From positions 2,976,001 to 3,040,000 of the forward strand of contig OZ244993.1 in the NCBI GenBank assembly GCA_965223485.1: DNA of 64,000 bases, written 5' to 3'. Position 1 is the stretch's first letter. Each line of letters opens with the position of its first letter. The notes under the pieces were generated by a model that saw only the letters and a program-made list of their open reading frames with translations, was not told where the DNA came from and ran no database searches. This DNA is from VXPQ01 sp965223485. GTDB taxonomy: Bacteria > Bacteroidota > Rhodothermia > Rhodothermales > VXPQ01. The position numbers were made by a program, and so were the translations under genes. Shown here piece by piece: positions 1 through 9,185 of this stretch.

Positions 1-1576
1 AGGGTTCCGTATAGGAAAGCGAATAATTCTGGTAAAACGATCCGGTGGTCTGTACAGCCAGTGACAACTGCTGCCCATCACCGGATGGAAGAGGATCCCA
101 CGCAGACCCGTTGAACAGGTTTTGCGCCGAGAAATTGTTAAAACCGAATCGGAGCTGCAGAATGGGCCCGAAGGAACCCCACGAGCCCGAAAGCTCCAGC
201 TGGTCACTGCTCTGCTCAACGACCGAGTATGTCAGATCGACCGTTTTTTCCGCTTCGTCAATGTCTATCCCCGGGCCGCCGCCCAGCGATTCCTGCGTGA
301 AATAATTAAGCTGGCTAAGGCGCCGAATCGACTCCTGAATGGCGTCACGACTAAATGTCCGGCCTGGAATCGTATATAATTCCCGGCGGATGACATGCTC
401 CTTGGTCTTGGTGTTGCCTGAAATGCCAACGTCGCCGAATTGATATACATCTCCTTCGATGATATCGAAATGAACGTCGAGCGAATCCCCTTCGGCGACG
501 CGTATCGTCGGCTCGATATTGAACCGCATGTACCCGCGATTCATGTACAGGCTGGAAATATCGCTGCTGTTCTTGTTCTGGTACAGATTCTGTTCCAGCT
601 TCGATCGGTCGAACGATTCCCCTTGTGCAATGCCAAGCGCATCGCCCAGAAAATCATCGGGGTAGATCGTGTTGCCCTCCCATACAATGTCGCGGACAAA
701 ATACTGTGGGCCTTCCTCGATAGCCAGCTCAACAACCATGCCCGGCTTCTCCCCCTCCTGCACAAACACGGAATCGCCTATAATACGCGCATCGTAATAC
801 CCATTATCGTTGTAGTGTCGAACGACATTGTTCAGGTCGTTTTCGTATTCGTTCCGGTCGAATTTCGCCCCACTCCAGAAACGCCACCATTTGTTTTCGT
901 TCGTCTTCTTCATCTTGCGCTTCAGGCGAAAATCGGAAACGGCTTCGTTGCCCGCAATCCGGATTTCTTCGATCTTGACCTTCTGCCCGCGGTCAATCGC
1001 AAAATCAACCTTTACCTGCCCGTCAGCGGTTTCCTCGCGCTGCACGTCCACTTGAGCAAGCAGATACCCTTTTTCGCGGAAATACTGTTTGATCTGCCGG
1101 TCCGTGCGCTCAATGTCAGAAGGGCGAACAGGGCTTCCTGTCAATAGCGGCGCCTTCTCGCGCAAATCTTTCTGCTGTCCCTTTTTGATACCGGAAAAGG
1201 TGTACTCTGCGAGGCGAGGCTCCTCTTTCACCTCGATGGAAAGATACACGCCGTCCCCTGAACGGCGCTCCTCCACGATCTTGACATCCGAGAAAAGGCC
1301 CAACCGATACACCGAGCGGACTGCATCCGCAATGGCTTCGTCACCAGGTAACGTAACAATCTCACCCGCAGTAAGACCGCTTGCCTGGGCAATAATGGAG
1401 CGGGCGCTTTCACTGTCCGACCCTTCGACGGTAATGTCGAGAATCTCATAGGGAGCAGGGGGGGACGAATAGGGTCCCGACGTATCGAAGGACCCCGTTA
1501 TACCTTGCGCCCTGACCGGAACGGCCAGCAGAACACAGGAAAACAGAAGAATGGAGAACCTTGCGCTCATACTCAT
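1..1576 (-). CDS. bamA: BamA outer membrane assembly factor (partial, 3' end off window)
   Basis: This is the central Omp85-type subunit of the machine that inserts beta-barrel proteins into the outer membrane. The first 525 residues are visible. They begin with a signal peptide (MSMSARFSILLFSCVLLAV...RAQG), followed by POTRA-type repeats with the usual pattern, such as YEILDITVEGS, an LFSDVKIVEE strand and VKEEPRLAEYTFSGIKKG. Later POTRAs and the beginning of the barrel lie toward position 1, where the window cuts the gene. Omp85 proteins of this group are about 800 residues, so roughly one third is missing. I chose ATG at 1576 because it starts the signal peptide; a second ATG lies two codons downstream. 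The gene follows uppS, rseP and dxr on the same strand, a common envelope-biogenesis arrangement. It is not listed as a complete open frame only because it runs off the edge. Confidence 0.9.
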   Translation of the reverse strand, partial: MSMSARFSILLFSCVLLAVPVRAQGITGSFDTSGPYSSPPAPYEILDITVEGSDSESARSIIAQASGLTAGEIVTLPGDEAIADAVRSVYRLGLFSDVKIVEERRSGDGVYLSIEVKEEPRLAEYTFSGIKKGQQKDLREKAPLLTGSPVRPSDIERTDRQIKQYFREKGYLLAQVDVQREETADGQVKVDFAIDRGQKVKIEEIRIAGNEAVSDFRLKRKMKKTNENKWWRFWSGAKFDRNEYENDLNNVVRHYNDNGYYDARIIGDSVFVQEGEKPGMVVELAIEEGPQYFVRDIVWEGNTIYPDDFLGDALGIAQGESFDRSKLEQNLYQNKNSSDISSLYMNRGYMRFNIEPTIRVAEGDSLDVHFDIIEGDVYQFGDVGISGNTKTKEHVIRRELYTIPGRTFSRDAIQESIRRLSQLNYFTQESLGGGPGIDIDEAEKTVDLTYSVVEQSSDQLELSGSWGSFGPILQLRFGFNNFSAQNLFNGSAWDPLPSGDGQQLSLAVQTTGSFYQNYSLSYTEP

Positions 1577-1721
1577 AGCCAACGGAAACAGCTACAGCCG
1601 TTAATGCGCCGGCTGAAAGCATTGGTATACCCAAACTCGTCAGGAGGGTTTCCTGGCAGACCATACCGCCGCCGAGGCGAAAATGTCCTTTGTCGACACG
1701 CCCTCCCTTTCCATAACGAAC

Positions 1722-2504
1722 TTATTCGCCCGTTAGTATCCGCCCGAAACGCCGTTCCCGGTCCTGGTAATCCCGGATGGCCTCGTACAGCGCCTGTTGA
1801 CGAAAGGCCGGCCAGTAGCAATCGGTGATGTACAACTCCGTATAGGCCAGCTGCCATAACAGGAAATTCGATATCCGAAATTCGCCGCCGGTGCGAATAA
1901 GCAAGTCAGGGTCCGGCATATGCGAGGTCATCAGCACGGTTCCGAAAAGCTCCTCGTCAATGTCTTCGGGCTGCAAAGCACCGGCCCGTACACGCTCCGC
2001 CATCTTCTGTGCAGCACGCACGATCTCGAGCCGCCCACTGTACGATACAGCGATGGTCAGGGTCATCCGATCGTTGTTACGCGTCTCCTCCATCGCCTCA
2101 TGCAACCCACGGCGTACTTCTTCGGGCATCATGGACAAATCACCTACAGCGTGCAGACGAATATTGTTCTTGGCCAGTGTTCTGGTTTCGTGGCGAATAG
2201 TGTTTAAAAGCAACCGCATCAGGGCCCGAACCTCCGAGGAAGGACGATCCCAGTTTTCATGGCTGAAGGTATACAGCGTGAGATAATCCACCCCCAATTG
2301 GGCACACGTTTCGGTAATCTCCCGTACGGAATCGACCCCCGCACGGTGCCCCGCAACACGGCGCTTACCCTGCTCACGCGCCCAGCGCCCATTGCCGTCC
2401 ATAATCATGGCAATGTGGGCAGGTATCTCCCCACGGCGCTTCAATGCCTCCTGCAACGCAGCATCGTCATCCGCACGTATATCCCTGTTGGCCGTGACCT
2501 TCAC
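1722..2504 (-). CDS. uppS: Isoprenyl transferase / undecaprenyl diphosphate synthase
   Basis: This cis-prenyltransferase condenses isopentenyl diphosphates onto farnesyl diphosphate to make the C55 lipid carrier for peptidoglycan and surface polysaccharide. The 260 residues match the family length. The signature IAMIMDGNGRWA contains the catalytic Asp36. Also visible are the TLYTFSHENWDRP segment, the VSYSGRLEIV region and the C-terminal PDLLIRTGGEFRISNFLLWQ block that binds the homoallylic substrate. The start is GTG at 2504, 14 bases after the rseP stop, and no ATG precedes the conserved core. Its position between rseP and bamA fits an operon dxr-rseP-uppS-bamA that supplies both precursor and envelope assembly factors. 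Confidence 0.95.
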   Translation of the reverse strand: MKVTANRDIRADDDAALQEALKRRGEIPAHIAMIMDGNGRWAREQGKRRVAGHRAGVDSVREITETCAQLGVDYLTLYTFSHENWDRPSSEVRALMRLLLNTIRHETRTLAKNNIRLHAVGDLSMMPEEVRRGLHEAMEETRNNDRMTLTIAVSYSGRLEIVRAAQKMAERVRAGALQPEDIDEELFGTVLMTSHMPDPDLLIRTGGEFRISNFLLWQLAYTELYITDCYWPAFRQQALYEAIRDYQDRERRFGRILTGE

Positions 2505-2518
2505 CGTCGAAAAAGGCG

Positions 2519-3913
2519 CTATAGACGCAAAATGTCATTAAAGACAAGGAATACCATGAATGCAAGCAGCAGAAACATACCGACCTGCTGCGTAACCATG
2601 CGAAACCGCAAGGACGGTTCCCGCCGAACAACCCCTTCGTACATCAGAAAAACCAGGTGGCCCCCGTCGAGCGCCGGAATGGGCAGGATGTTGATAATGG
2701 CCAGTGTAATGGAAAGCATCGCTACAATGTCCCAAAAGAGACCAGCACCGACTTCGGCAGCCTGATTGATAACCTGTGCGATCATGATCGGCCCCCCGAG
2801 GTTTTCCCGAAGATTTTCCCGACCCGTGAACAGACGCCCCAGGCTCAGAACAATGACCCGCGTGTTGCCCCAGGTATCGCCAATCCCGGCGCCCAGCGCT
2901 TCGAACAGCGAAAAACGGCGTTGAATAGCGCCGAACTCCTGCGCCAGGATATCCGCACCGGGTCTATACACACCAAGGAGGTATCCCTCCTCCCGCAACG
3001 TGGGGGCAACAAGTGCTTCGTAGACAGGGAGTTCACCGACCCCGGTGGAATCGGGCCGTTGCCAGCGGACGATCACCGGATTTCCCTCCGTACGCCGTAT
3101 GTATTCCGTCATTTCCGCCCAAAAGCGAATTTCCTCGCCGGCTATGGAAACAATACGGTCCCCGGCCTGCAAGCCGATAGAGTCAGCCGGCGTATCCTGC
3201 ATGACGCCGCCAAGCATAGCCGGCGCAATATAAACCCCCAAACGCGGCCCCCGGCGGTTGATCTGCGTGAAAATGTCTTCCGGGCCGCGGACGAGCAGTG
3301 TGTCATCCCCTCTGAGCACCGTGACGGTGAACGGGTCTGCAACCAGCGACTCAATGCTTTCAAAATCCTCGTAGCGCTCCAGGGATTCGCCGTTTACCGC
3401 CAGAAGGCGATCCCCCGTGCGCAGCCCCATGTCGTAGGCAATAGACGTATCGGCAACAAAAACCGCATCGATATTTTCCGCCGGGATGTTTGTCTCTCCG
3501 TAAGAAAGCAGAAGGCCCGTGAAAATCAGAAACGCCAGCAGCATATTGAAAACAACGCCGGCGGAAATAACGATCATGCGCTGCCAAACGGGTTTCGAAC
3601 GAAATTCCCACGACGCCGGCGCCTTATCGAGACGATCGGTATCCAGACTTTCATCCACCATGCCCGCTATTTTTACGTATCCGCCAAGAGGTGTGGCGCC
3701 GATGACGTATTCTGTCTCTCCAATCTGTTTTTTGAAAATCTTGGGTGGAAATCCGATGGAAAATCGGTCCACGCGCATCCCGAACAGTTTGGCGAAAAGA
3801 AAATGCCCCATCTCGTGCACGAATACGAGCAGGGTAATAGCGAGAAGGAACGGAAGAACGTACGACAGGAAGATTCCGGGAATCACCCGGAAAATCTCGA
3901 CAATCATCTCCAT
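2519..3913 (-). CDS. rseP: RseP-type site-2 zinc metalloprotease with two PDZ domains
   Basis: This is a membrane-embedded M50 protease that cleaves transmembrane substrates such as anti-sigma factors and leftover signal peptides. The zinc motif HEMGH is at residues 33-37 in the first transmembrane helix. The second active-site motif NILPIPALDGGH is at 408-419. Between them are two PDZ-like modules (IAYDMGLRTGDRLLAVNGE, then ADSIGLQAGDRIVSIAGEE) on the periplasmic side, followed by the GENLRENLGGPIMIAQ region typical of RseP. The length of 464 residues is normal. It is co-directional with dxr upstream (114 bases apart) and uppS downstream. The substrate cannot be inferred, since no anti-sigma gene is visible. 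Confidence 0.93.
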   Translation of the reverse strand: MEMIVEIFRVIPGIFLSYVLPFLLAITLLVFVHEMGHFLFAKLFGMRVDRFSIGFPPKIFKKQIGETEYVIGATPLGGYVKIAGMVDESLDTDRLDKAPASWEFRSKPVWQRMIVISAGVVFNMLLAFLIFTGLLLSYGETNIPAENIDAVFVADTSIAYDMGLRTGDRLLAVNGESLERYEDFESIESLVADPFTVTVLRGDDTLLVRGPEDIFTQINRRGPRLGVYIAPAMLGGVMQDTPADSIGLQAGDRIVSIAGEEIRFWAEMTEYIRRTEGNPVIVRWQRPDSTGVGELPVYEALVAPTLREEGYLLGVYRPGADILAQEFGAIQRRFSLFEALGAGIGDTWGNTRVIVLSLGRLFTGRENLRENLGGPIMIAQVINQAAEVGAGLFWDIVAMLSITLAIINILPIPALDGGHLVFLMYEGVVRREPSLRFRMVTQQVGMFLLLAFMVFLVFNDILRL

Positions 3914-4027
3914 TGATCGCGATGTGCTGTGAAGCGCCCGGCATCAGACATGTCCGGCGCACTGTGCAAGACGCCGATCCGCGCAGTTCGAGACGAACGG
4001 GGTGCAGAGCAATATAAAAGGGCTACA

Positions 4028-5239
4028 TTATATAGTGATTGCCCGGACATGTTCCTGTACGACTCGCCGGGCCTCGGCATCGCAGGCAATGAGATCTTCC
4101 AGTTCCGGATGCTCTTGAACCGGCACGCTGCCAAGCGCCCGATCAATGGCGTCGGGTATATCCGTAAAGCGGATCTTTTCCGCCAGGAAAAGAGCAACCG
4201 CCTGTTCGTTCGCGGCGTTCAGAATCGCAGGCGCCGCCCCCCCGGCCTCAAGCGCCTCGTACGCCAGGTCAAGACAGGGGAATTTGGCGCGATCGGGCGG
4301 TTCGAAATGCAGATGCATTGCCCCCGACCAATCAAGCCGTTCGTGCGGCGCGGGCCAGCGCTCCGGATAGCTGAGCGCATACTGGATCGGCACACGCATA
4401 TCGGGCAAGCCCAGTTGCGCCTTGGCGGAGCCATCCGCGAAAGCAACAAAGGAATGGACAACGGATTGCGGGTGCACCAGTATTGAGATGCGGTTCGCCG
4501 GGATGTCGAAAAGCCAACGGGCCTCCACCACTTCCAACCCCTTGTTCATCATGGTAGCCGAATCGATCGTAATCTTTGCCCCCATCGACCAGTTCGGGTG
4601 CGCCAGCGCCTCCTCCCTTGTAATATTCCCGAATGTTTCCGCCGGGCGGGTCCGAAACGGTCCTCCCGATGCGGTCAGAATAAGGGATTCGACACTATTC
4701 GCCGGCTCCCCGACAAGGCATTGGAAAATAGCGGAGTGCTCGCTGTCAACAGGCACAAGCGTCCCCTTGTGTTCTTTCAGAAGGTGAGTGACCAGTTGTC
4801 CGGCGACAACCAATGTTTCCTTGTTCGCCAGCGCTACTTTCTTGCCGGCCCGGACGGCTTCGATCACCGACTCGAGCCCGGCGAACCCTACGAGCGCCGC
4901 CACAACCGTATTCACCCCGTCGAGTGCAGCCGCCTCGCAAAGCCCCTCTCGTCCTGCCAACACTCGGATGCCCAGCGGTTCGAGCGCCTGTTCGACCTGT
5001 TTCCGGAGGCGGGCGTCGTCCAGGACAACGCATTCGGGCAAAAATTCCCGGGCCTGAGCAATCAAAAGGTCGGCATTCGTGCCGGCAGTCAGGGCGCAAA
5101 CATCGAAGCGATCCGGAAAAAGACGCACGATATCCAGTGTCTGCGTGCCAATGGACCCGGTCGAACCCAATACGCTGAGCGGCTGTACATCTGCCCCCCG
5201 GTTTACCGGTTCCTGATTCTCTGCACGCTTCGGGCACAT
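4028..5239 (-). CDS. dxr: 1-deoxy-D-xylulose 5-phosphate reductoisomerase
   Basis: Dxr (IspC) converts DXP to 2-C-methyl-D-erythritol 4-phosphate with NADPH, the committed step of the MEP isoprenoid pathway. The N-terminal Rossmann motif is LGSTGSIGTQTLD. The metal/substrate block follows with VPVDSEHSAIFQCL and LTASGGPFR. HPNWSMGAKITIDSATMMNKGLE holds the flexible loop and active-site residues. The 403 residues match the family. The ATG at 5239 leaves a short unconserved leader of about 20 residues before the Rossmann fold. It heads the minus-strand block dxr-rseP-uppS-bamA, feeding isoprenoid precursor to UppS. It is divergent from the TPR gene at 5398, leaving a shared 158-base upstream region. 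Confidence 0.96.
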   Translation of the reverse strand: MCPKRAENQEPVNRGADVQPLSVLGSTGSIGTQTLDIVRLFPDRFDVCALTAGTNADLLIAQAREFLPECVVLDDARLRKQVEQALEPLGIRVLAGREGLCEAAALDGVNTVVAALVGFAGLESVIEAVRAGKKVALANKETLVVAGQLVTHLLKEHKGTLVPVDSEHSAIFQCLVGEPANSVESLILTASGGPFRTRPAETFGNITREEALAHPNWSMGAKITIDSATMMNKGLEVVEARWLFDIPANRISILVHPQSVVHSFVAFADGSAKAQLGLPDMRVPIQYALSYPERWPAPHERLDWSGAMHLHFEPPDRAKFPCLDLAYEALEAGGAAPAILNAANEQAVALFLAEKIRFTDIPDAIDRALGSVPVQEHPELEDLIACDAEARRVVQEHVRAITI

Positions 5240-5397
5240 GGATCACTGACGGGTTGGTCCGTTTTGCGTATATCCCTGGTAAATCCGCCGTCCGGCTCCA
5301 GACAACGACTATGGCATGAAACATACCGCGCGGGATTGCAATATCAAAAGGTGGTCAGTTCCGAGTTTCCCCGCACCTTCGCTCTGCGGATACCCAT

Positions 5398-7275
5398 ATG
5401 AAACAAACGTTCCTGCCGATCCGGTCATGGGTCGGCGTCGTTGTACTTACCGCTCTGATATGGGCGCCGGTTGTCGATGCGGCGGGGCAACAGCAGGAAA
5501 ACCCTCAAATTGTCCGATTCCGCCTGGCTGACACGTTCCTGCGCTCGGGACAATTCGACCAGGCTATCGGCTTGCTGGAAGATCTCTATGCGGAAGCGCC
5601 CCGGAACGATGCATTCTACGAAAAACTGAAAGAGGCGTACGAGAATGTAAAGCGCTATCAAGCCGCCGCCGCACTGGTCAAGGCGCGGCTGGTGGATACG
5701 CGGTCTGCAGCGCTTCTTTCGGATCTTGCGCACATCCGCTATTTGCAAGGAAACGAGAAGGATGCCCACGCTACGTGGCAAGAGGCCGTGGAAACGGCCC
5801 CAACCGACCCGAACACATATCGCGTCGTCTACCGTTCCCTCCTCGGCGTACGGCAATTCGAACGCGCCGTTTTGCTGCTCGAACAGGCACGTTCAGCCAC
5901 CGGGCAGACCGCTCTGTTTCGAGTGGAATTGGCCTATCTGTGCAGCATTTCGGGACTGCACGAAAAAGCTGTGGAGGAATACCTCGCCCTCCTGAAAGAG
6001 AATGACCAGCATCTCAACTTCGTGCGTTCGCGTCTGGGATCTTTTCTGGAAGAGGAAGAAGCGCTGGCGTCAAGCCTCTCCGTAGTGCAAGACGCCGTTC
6101 GCACCGATCCGTTATACCGGGCATGGCGCGAATTGCTGGGGTGGTTGTACATAGAAGCAGAGGACTTCGGGAACGCTCTCGGGGAATACCGGGCAGTGGA
6201 TGGGCTGGAAAGCGGACAAGGTCATATGCTGTTCGAATTTGCCCACACGGCCGCCGACGCAGGCGCCTACAATAAAGCTTCAGAGGCATACCGGGAAGTA
6301 CTGGCGCGGTATCCGGATGCGCCGGCGGCGCCTCGAACGCTCGCTGCATTCGGAGCAATGCATATTCGCTGGGCGGCGGAAATCGGCGAACGCACCTTCG
6401 ACGCAACCGGCAATCGAGTGAATGCACCGCACTACGACGAAGCGCTCGCGGCATACCAAACCTTCCTGCAGCAATATCCAAACCACGAACTGTATCCGGA
6501 TGTACTGCACCGCATTGGGCGGTTACAACAGGATGTTTTTCTTGACACAGGTTCTGCCGAGTCGATCTTCCGGCAGGTCGTTTCCACCTTTCCGAATACC
6601 CGCGCCGCCGATCAGGCGGCCTTCGATCTGGCCGGTATCGCGATCTTACATGGCCAACTCGACGATGCCCGCCTTCGTTTCAACCGGCTCATCGAACAAC
6701 TCAGAACAGGAGACCTTGTCGAACAGGCCCGTTTCAATCTGGCCAGTATTCATATGTTCGCCGGGGAATTCGACGCAGCACAGTCACTGGTCGATATTAT
6801 CGATGCACATACCTCGACAGACGTTTCGAACGACGCTATTGCGTTGAAAATACTACTGCTTGAAAATCGTGGCCCCGACTCACTCGACATGCCGCTGAGA
6901 CGGTATTCGGGCGCCCTGCTCGCCCGGGAACAACGACGCCCTCTGGCTGCCCTCGATTCGGTGGATGCATTGCTTTCCATGTACCCGAGCCATGCGCTTG
7001 CCGACGAAGCCCGTTTCCTGCGCGGGGAAATTCTGCTCGCCGCTGGACGGGGCCAGGAGGCCTACGAAACGTTTGCAGAAATTCCCCTGATGTATCCGGC
7101 AAGTTTCCTGGCGGATCGGGCGCTTTTTGAGGCGGCCGGGATATTGTCGCGTGAATTAGGCAAAAAGGAAGAAGCAGCCGCTGCGTACCAGCGGCTGCTG
7201 TCCGAATATCCGGGCTCCCTGTTTGCAGGCAAGGCCCGCGATCATATACGCCGTCTCCGCGGCGACGGCGTATGA
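5398..7275 (+). CDS. Exported tetratricopeptide-repeat protein
   Basis: The 625-residue protein starts with a cleavable signal peptide (MKQTFLPIRSWVGVVVLTALIWAPVVDAAGQ), so it probably acts in the periplasm or at the outer membrane. Almost the entire remainder is helical TPR repeats. Examples are LADTFLRSGQFDQAIGLLEDLY, ALAAYQTFLQQYPNHELYPDVL, and a late set ending YQRLLSEYPGSLFAGKARDHIRRL. The later repeats resemble the YfgC/BamD/YbgF class that reads 'FP.S..A..A'. The stop codon overlaps the next gene's ATG (ATGA at 7272), implying translational coupling with the GATase-like protein. No enzymatic domain is visible, so a scaffold or cell-envelope role is an inference. Confidence 0.8.
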   Translation: MKQTFLPIRSWVGVVVLTALIWAPVVDAAGQQQENPQIVRFRLADTFLRSGQFDQAIGLLEDLYAEAPRNDAFYEKLKEAYENVKRYQAAAALVKARLVDTRSAALLSDLAHIRYLQGNEKDAHATWQEAVETAPTDPNTYRVVYRSLLGVRQFERAVLLLEQARSATGQTALFRVELAYLCSISGLHEKAVEEYLALLKENDQHLNFVRSRLGSFLEEEEALASSLSVVQDAVRTDPLYRAWRELLGWLYIEAEDFGNALGEYRAVDGLESGQGHMLFEFAHTAADAGAYNKASEAYREVLARYPDAPAAPRTLAAFGAMHIRWAAEIGERTFDATGNRVNAPHYDEALAAYQTFLQQYPNHELYPDVLHRIGRLQQDVFLDTGSAESIFRQVVSTFPNTRAADQAAFDLAGIAILHGQLDDARLRFNRLIEQLRTGDLVEQARFNLASIHMFAGEFDAAQSLVDIIDAHTSTDVSNDAIALKILLLENRGPDSLDMPLRRYSGALLAREQRRPLAALDSVDALLSMYPSHALADEARFLRGEILLAAGRGQEAYETFAEIPLMYPASFLADRALFEAAGILSRELGKKEEAAAAYQRLLSEYPGSLFAGKARDHIRRLRGDGV

Positions 7276-8588
7276 AACAGCCCGCATTCCGCAGCAGTAT
7301 CCCGGGAAAAACGATGTCTCTGTGCAGCATTCGCTTTCTTTTTCTTGCAGTTGTCCTGTCACTACCCGCACTATCGGCAAGGGCACAGGACATCCTGATT
7401 CCCATGGATATCCGACAGTCCAACCACCTTAAGGCGTACGGGATCGTATTCTGGCTGCTCGAACAGGGCGAAACGGTGGACTGGCTGCTAAACTACCGGG
7501 GAGGCTCGTTCCTCGCCAGCGGGTTCAACGGTCTCGAACAAGAATTACAGATACGTGGCGTTCATTTCGAACAGGTCGACGCGGGCGCATCCGCCCGCAT
7601 CATTGCAGAAGTGGAAAGCGAGGAGCATAACACAGCCATCGTACGACTGGAGACAGCGCCGAACATTGCCGTGTACGCTCCGGAACAAACGCTTCCGTGG
7701 GACGACGCCGTACTACTTGCGCTCGAATATGCCGAGGTAACGTACGACATTCTGTACGACGACAAGATTCTTGAGGGGCATCTCCGCGAATACGACTGGC
7801 TACACCTTCATCACGAAGATTTTACAGGACAGTACGGCAAATTTCTGCAATACCGGAATATACCCTGGTACATCGAACAGCAGCGTGACACCGAGCAAAT
7901 GGCTGCGCGGTACGGTTTTCGCAAGGCAAGCCACCTGAAACTGGAAGTGGCCCGAACTATCAAAGAGTATGTAGGGCAAGGGGGATTCCTGTTTGCCATG
8001 TGCTCCGGCACCGACACCTACGACCTTGCGCTGGCCGCTCATCGAACGGACATCGTCCCGTCGGAGTATGACGGCGACCCGGTGGACCCTGACGCACTGT
8101 CGCGCCTTGATTTCGACATGACGCTTGCCTTCGAAAACTTCACACCCGTCTTTCATCCCGCCGAGTACGAACACGCGAACATCGATACCGGACCTCCTCC
8201 CCCTGCGTTGCGCAATCAGGCTATCGACTATTTCACACTATTTGAATTCAGCGCAAAATGGGATCCGGTACCCACCATGCTCACCCAGAACCATGTTGCA
8301 ACACTCAAGGGATTTATTGGACAAACAACCAATTTTCGCAAGGCATTCGTCAAGCCGTCGGTTGTCGTGCTGGCGGAAGCGCCCAACAGAGATGAAGTCA
8401 AATACCTGCACGGGAATTTCGGAGAAGGGACCTTCACGTTCTATGCCGGTCACGACCCCGAAGATTATCAGCATTACGTAGGCGATCCCCCCACTGATTT
8501 GGATCTGCACAAAAACTCACCGGGCTACCGCCTCATTCTGAATAATATTCTCTTCCCCGCCGCGAAGAAGAAAAAACAAAAAACCTGA
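7272..8588 (+). CDS. Exported class I glutamine-amidotransferase-like protein
   Basis: The 438-residue protein has a signal sequence (hydrophobic core LFLAVVLSLPALSARAQD) and continues ILIPMDIRQSNHLKAYGIVFWLLEQG. I recall this opening from a conserved Rhodothermota/Bacteroidota family that is sometimes auto-annotated as asparagine synthetase B, without evidence for that activity. The middle contains a GATase-like nucleophile elbow: EYVGQGGFLFAMCSGTDTYDLAL places Cys244 after two small/hydrophobic strands, preceded by YDWLHLHHEDFTGQYGKF. The C-terminus (GEGTFTFYAGHDPEDYQHYVGDPP) supplies candidate His and Asp/Glu partners. A start at ATG 7314 would give a shorter signal peptide; 7272 overlaps the preceding stop. 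The tail is Lys-rich (AKKKKQKT). Function is unknown. Confidence 0.7.
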   Translation: MKQPAFRSSIPGKTMSLCSIRFLFLAVVLSLPALSARAQDILIPMDIRQSNHLKAYGIVFWLLEQGETVDWLLNYRGGSFLASGFNGLEQELQIRGVHFEQVDAGASARIIAEVESEEHNTAIVRLETAPNIAVYAPEQTLPWDDAVLLALEYAEVTYDILYDDKILEGHLREYDWLHLHHEDFTGQYGKFLQYRNIPWYIEQQRDTEQMAARYGFRKASHLKLEVARTIKEYVGQGGFLFAMCSGTDTYDLALAAHRTDIVPSEYDGDPVDPDALSRLDFDMTLAFENFTPVFHPAEYEHANIDTGPPPPALRNQAIDYFTLFEFSAKWDPVPTMLTQNHVATLKGFIGQTTNFRKAFVKPSVVVLAEAPNRDEVKYLHGNFGEGTFTFYAGHDPEDYQHYVGDPPTDLDLHKNSPGYRLILNNILFPAAKKKKQKT

Positions 8589-8645
8589 CCGCTATACCCG
8601 TTGGTCATGTCCTTCGCAAATTCTTTCCTCAACGACAGAGTCGCC

Positions 8646-9128
8646 ATGGATGCCCCCAAAGCAAGTGTACAGTGGGCCGCAGCGGCAATAACTCTCTTCG
8701 TGCTGGCAATGACCGGGACCGGGCGGGCGCATGCGCAGCAGCCCGCAGGAAAAACGGGTGTCGGGGTGCAGTTCGGGAAGCCCGGCGGCGTTTCCGTGAA
8801 ACTGTATCGAAAGCCGGGATTCGCATACGAGGGGCTGGCTGCATGGAATCTCAGCGATTTCTTCTTCCTCAGCGGGCACGCGCTGTACGAACGCGCCATT
8901 CCTGATTCCCCCCTCGGTTATTATCTCGGACCGGGCGCAGTAGCAGGGATACAAAAAAAAGATTCGCAAAGCGATTTCGTCGTTGGCGTCAGTGGAACCT
9001 TCGGAGTCCATTTTTTTGCGGAGCGCTACGAGGTATTTTTACAGGTCAACCCCCGACTCAACCTGCTCCCCGGCACAACAGGCCATATCGGGGGTGGAAT
9101 CGGGGTGCGCTACTATTTCAGGAAGTAA
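8646..9128 (+). CDS. Small exported beta-strand-rich protein, possible outer membrane protein
   Basis: From ATG 8646 the protein is 160 residues: a signal peptide (VQWAAAAITLFVLAMTGTGRAHAQQ) followed by alternating short strands rich in Gly and aromatics (GVGVQFGKPGGVSVKLYRKPG, FFLSGHALYE, YYLGPGAVAGIQ, GIGVRYYFRK). It ends in an aromatic/positively charged strand, as small outer-membrane barrels do. Starts at ATG 8607 or TTG 8601 would add 13-15 residues ahead of the signal peptide. I recognise no family. It lies 57 bases after the GATase-like gene on the same strand and may be co-transcribed. Confidence 0.6.
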   Translation: MDAPKASVQWAAAAITLFVLAMTGTGRAHAQQPAGKTGVGVQFGKPGGVSVKLYRKPGFAYEGLAAWNLSDFFFLSGHALYERAIPDSPLGYYLGPGAVAGIQKKDSQSDFVVGVSGTFGVHFFAERYEVFLQVNPRLNLLPGTTGHIGGGIGVRYYFRK

Positions 9129-9185
9129 CAGTTGCTATCCGGCCCCCGCGTTTCTCCGGGTGAACGGGAATCCCTTCAAAAATTC

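Noticed and set aside
2657..3916. 419-codon plus-strand frame across rseP
   Set aside because: Shadow of rseP, which carries HEMGH, two PDZ modules and the LDGGH motif.
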